DNA of 10,504 nucleotides. Origin: Chromera velia. Lineage: Eukaryota; Sar; Chromeraceae. Positions 8,298 through 10,504 of this stretch are shown piece after piece; the first letter of the stretch is position 1, and each line of letters starts with the position of its first letter. The translations under genes and the position numbers were made by a program. Location of the stretch: NCBI GenBank assembly GCA_018398765.1, contig JAHBMJ010003486.1, positions 1 through 10,504 on the forward strand. Direction: 5' to 3'. The notes beneath the pieces were generated by a model, which saw only the letters and a program-made list of their open reading frames with translations, did no database searches and was not told the DNA's origin.

Positions 8298-9650
8298 TTA
8301 GGTGCCTGCTTGGACACTCACGATCTGCACTTCAAAGATGTTTGTGCAGGGAGCGTTGCTAAAGGGCGGGGAAAGCTGGCACGTAGGAACAGGGGTTTGA
8401 AAACTGGTGCATCGGCCATCGGAGGTAAACGATGAGCAAGGTCTGCATTCGTCCGCGCAGATGCACACGACATTGGGGGGCGGACTGCATAGAAGCTTTC
8501 CGACAGTGTCGCACCTACACGTGGTAGGATCTGGAGTGTTGCATCCGGCAGGGGTGGGAAAGACAGCGCCACGTTGGATCATGAAGTCTCTTTGGTTCCC
8601 GGCACAATCCTTGTTGACCAGATTAGTCATGAAGGTCGGTTAAACAGTTGTTGCTGTGCAGTCGGAACAGCCGTAAGGAAACACATTCGGGACCACCGTG
8701 TTTGTATACCATTGAGCTTTATTCGGCCCAGCCACTATGTTGCTCGGGTTTAATCCTTTTTCGGAGAGCGTGAGTTGCATGACGGAATTGTACCCTTCGA
8801 CAAGGCTAATGTCGGGCTGTGCTCCTGGGAAGGCTGCCATCTCAGCGATTGTGTAGGCACAGAAAAGGGAATTTGGGGGGTTTCTTTCTAAAGATGCGCG
8901 CACGTTGATCTGCCAGTTTCCTGCTGAATTACTTAGTGGAAACTCAAAGCAGGAGACCGGGTTTGTCAGGGGAGTCGATGAGGCTCTGGTGCACGCATCA
9001 TTCGCTCCATTTGCCTTCAGACGGCAATTGCAATGAGTGCCGGAAGTTGCTACTTGTGTGCATCCGAAGGGTGTGAAGAGGTAACAGTTTTGTGGCAGTG
9101 ACGAGCTGGCGGGAACTTCAATCTGTACGGTGATTTCTTGATTGAACAGATTTCGGATTCGCACCGTGTTGGGTGGAGGTGGAATGATATTGGGTTTGCA
9201 GACGAATTTCGAATTGCATTTTGAAACAGCTGCCTCCCAGCAGTTTTCAAACTGACACATGCCTTTTCGAAAGAACCCTCCATCATTGAGTAGACCACAA
9301 AAAGGTTCAGGGCTGGGCAATGTGAAACATCGGTTGTTGGCTCCATTGACCACCCTATCGAGAACGTCTTGGAAGTTCTCAACTGTGCACTGCTTGATCA
9401 GTCCCGCATCGCACAGAGCCTAGAGAGACAAGCAGGCTTTCGGATCGGTTTGCTCGGGGCCCTCGACGTGTGCACACGTCAGCTCATCATTCTGGGTCTT
9501 CTTCCCAGGGATCTCCCCGAAATCTCCAACCAGCTTGTCGAAGCCTAGATCCAGAGAGGGAAACTTCAACCCTTTCAGGTCGACCTCAGCTTTAAAAGTG
9601 TACAAAGAGCCAAACGTGAGAATCGCAAGGCTCCATGAGACGAGAGTCAT
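8298..9650 (-). CDS. Secreted cysteine-rich protein frame interrupted by in-frame TAG and TAA
   Basis: The ATG at 9650 is fixed by an in-frame TGA three codons upstream and has A at -3. Residues 1-21 form a signal peptide (MTLVSWSLAILTFGSLYTFKA), so the product enters the secretory pathway. The frame then meets TAG at 9422-9420 (codon 77), stays open for 259 codons, meets TAA at 8642-8640 (codon 337), stays open for 113 codons and ends at TAA 8300-8298. All three parts share one frame and are Cys-rich (about 30 Cys in all), so they look like one protein of 450 codons. Residues about 167-209 and 343-380 share the order Asn-Leu-x-Asn, Gly-Cys, Cys-x-Cys at near-equal spacing, suggesting a repeated domain. 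No transmembrane segment or lipid-anchor signal is seen. The family is not recognised. It may be a pseudogene, or the stops may be read through, recoded or (for the TAG) spliced out. Confidence 0.65.
8640..8642 (-). other. In-frame TAA, codon 337 of the secreted protein frame
   Basis: The TAA follows Ala-Thr-Thr-Val and precedes Pro-Thr-Phe-Met, six residues before the second Asn-Leu-x-Asn repeat. It is one C-to-T change from the Gln codon CAA. No good donor and acceptor flank it, so an intron explanation is weaker here than for the TAG. Confidence 0.8.
9420..9422 (-). other. In-frame TAG, codon 77 of the secreted protein frame
   Basis: The TAG lies between Ser-Leu and Ala-Leu-Cys-Asp in an otherwise unbroken Cys-rich frame. 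It equals a Gln codon (CAG) with one C-to-T change. The sequence TTGTCTCTCTAG also looks like a splice acceptor. A 48-base intron from a GTCGAG donor would keep the frame, but that donor is weak and the intron would be far shorter than the two seen at the other locus. Confidence 0.8.
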
Positions 9651-10200
9651 TGTGTGTCACTGATACAAGAGAAAGAGTGTTGCAGTCCGTGTTGTTTTGT
9701 GTCACCTTCAACAACTTGTCTTTCTAATCACTGAAAAGAGGCCATGTCAAACGGAGAACTGCCTGAAGAAACCATTTCATTCGAAAGCCCTTAATTGGCA
9801 CTGCATGCACGTACGTGCCTGTGTACAGACTGACGTCAATTTAAGAAGGTGCCTGACATGCATTGAAGGACGGATTGAGCAGTGTTCTTTCGCAATTAAA
9901 AGTTGCAACGTACTTGCAACATCAGTTGAACAAGGATGCATGCATGCATGTTGCAAAATGTTGCTGCATGGAAGTGCCCCACGCTATCTATATACGCTTT
10001 CGAGCCCGCGATTAAATTCCGCGCGGGGCCATGCATGCATGCAAGACGCGCATACCCTGGACATTAATTTGTGGGCCCTTTTCTGGGCCACGCCGCCGGA
10101 GCGCCGCGTATTGATGCCCGTCTACCGATACAGATGCAACATGCATGCGATGAAGATTGCATGCATACATCTGATCATTATATGCCGTCTCCACTGAGGT
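9651..10200 (-). promoter_or_regulatory. Likely promoter region of the secreted protein gene with TGCATGC cluster
   Basis: No gene is supported here. GCATGC cores occur at 9803-9808, in the ATGC-type run at 9936-9950, at 10031-10042, at 10141-10148 and in TGCATGCA at 10158-10165. A perfect TGACGTCA palindrome (CRE-like) lies at 9831-9838, and a 12-bp palindrome GCACGTACGTGC at 9807-9818. GCATGC is a known apicomplexan AP2 site. The cluster is denser than anywhere else in the window and lies within 550 bases upstream of the start codon. An open frame on the plus strand (9697-10197) is not supported by any feature. Confidence 0.45.
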
Positions 10201-10504
10201 CTTTTTTTCACGCTCCTGTTATGATCTCTACTGTCAGTGAGAGAGGTCAAGAAGAAAAATGAAAGTCCAAACCCCTATCTGGAAGACTTATCCGGCAGAT
10301 CCCGAGCTTTAGAGCCCTAAAGGAGCCAATTTTTTTCTTTTGCGGCCGCCCTGAAGCTGGGCAGGGGGGATTGCGGCTTCGCTGCCTATAAGCAACAATG
10401 TGCACACTTCCTCCTTTGTTAATTGAGATCTGGAGGTCGATTCAAAAGGAAGCAGAGGCTGTGTGGATAGACAGAGCACTTCTTGTGCAAGTGTTAGAAG
10501 AGAG
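10201..10504. other. Window end, no gene seen
   Basis: There is a poly-T run near 10201-10208 and another near 10329-10336. A small hairpin, CTTTAG-AGCC-CTAAAG, lies near 10307-10322. No supported open frame or RNA gene was found. Confidence 0.4.

Noticed and set aside
9697-10197. Plus-strand frame of 166 codons with His/Cys/Met-rich sequence
   Set aside because: The His-Ala-Cys-Met words come from the TGCATGC repeats of the promoter region; no family features.
1-10504. CRISPR array, insertion sequence, phage or bacterial operon
   Set aside because: No regularly spaced repeats, transposase, or closely packed genes with ribosome binding sites are present.

Overview
The window looks like nuclear DNA of a unicellular eukaryote. 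Evidence: one gene has phase-matched GT..AG introns with pyrimidine-rich TTTGCAG/TTGCAG acceptors. Intergenic space is long and holds dinucleotide microsatellites. AT-rich blocks alternate with more GC-balanced genic DNA, and there is no operon packing or ribosome-binding-site pattern. Many TGCATGC palindromes, introns that begin GTCAGT, Ser/Pro-rich hydrophilic proteins and a Cys-rich secreted protein fit an alveolate such as a coccidian or chromerid. That assignment is an inference of modest confidence. I recognise no protein family by name.

Layout. Positions 1-566 are an AT-rich upstream region with TGCATGC palindromes. Positions 567-3248 (+) hold a three-exon gene for a predicted 761-residue, Ser/Pro-rich acidic protein. 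Its exons 2 and 3 are paralogous: each opens and closes with the same two motifs and has the same splice phase. Positions 3249-6790 hold no gene I can defend. This stretch contains an in-frame open extension beyond the stop of the first gene, an inverted and decayed copy of that gene's last exon end (4070-4267, minus), two CA microsatellites, a small inverted repeat at 5088-5202, and two weakly similar segments behind good acceptor sites. Positions 6791-7740 are mostly AT-rich with a GC-balanced island and no gene. Positions 7790-8136 are purine-rich low-complexity DNA downstream of the second gene.

Positions 8298-9650 (-) hold a secreted cysteine-rich protein reading frame with a signal peptide. 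It stays in one frame for 450 codons but is interrupted by an in-frame TAG (codon 77) and an in-frame TAA (codon 337). Positions 9651-10200 are its likely promoter side and carry a dense cluster of TGCATGC/ATGC repeats plus a CRE-like TGACGTCA. Positions 10200-10504 show nothing convincing.

The two genes are convergent in orientation and about 5 kb apart, with no evidence that they work together. The most notable points are the two sense-context stop codons in the secreted gene, the exon duplication in the first gene, and the inverted, frame-broken copy of that gene's 3' end. The stop codons may mean a pseudogene, programmed readthrough, an unseen intron, or UAR read as an amino acid.
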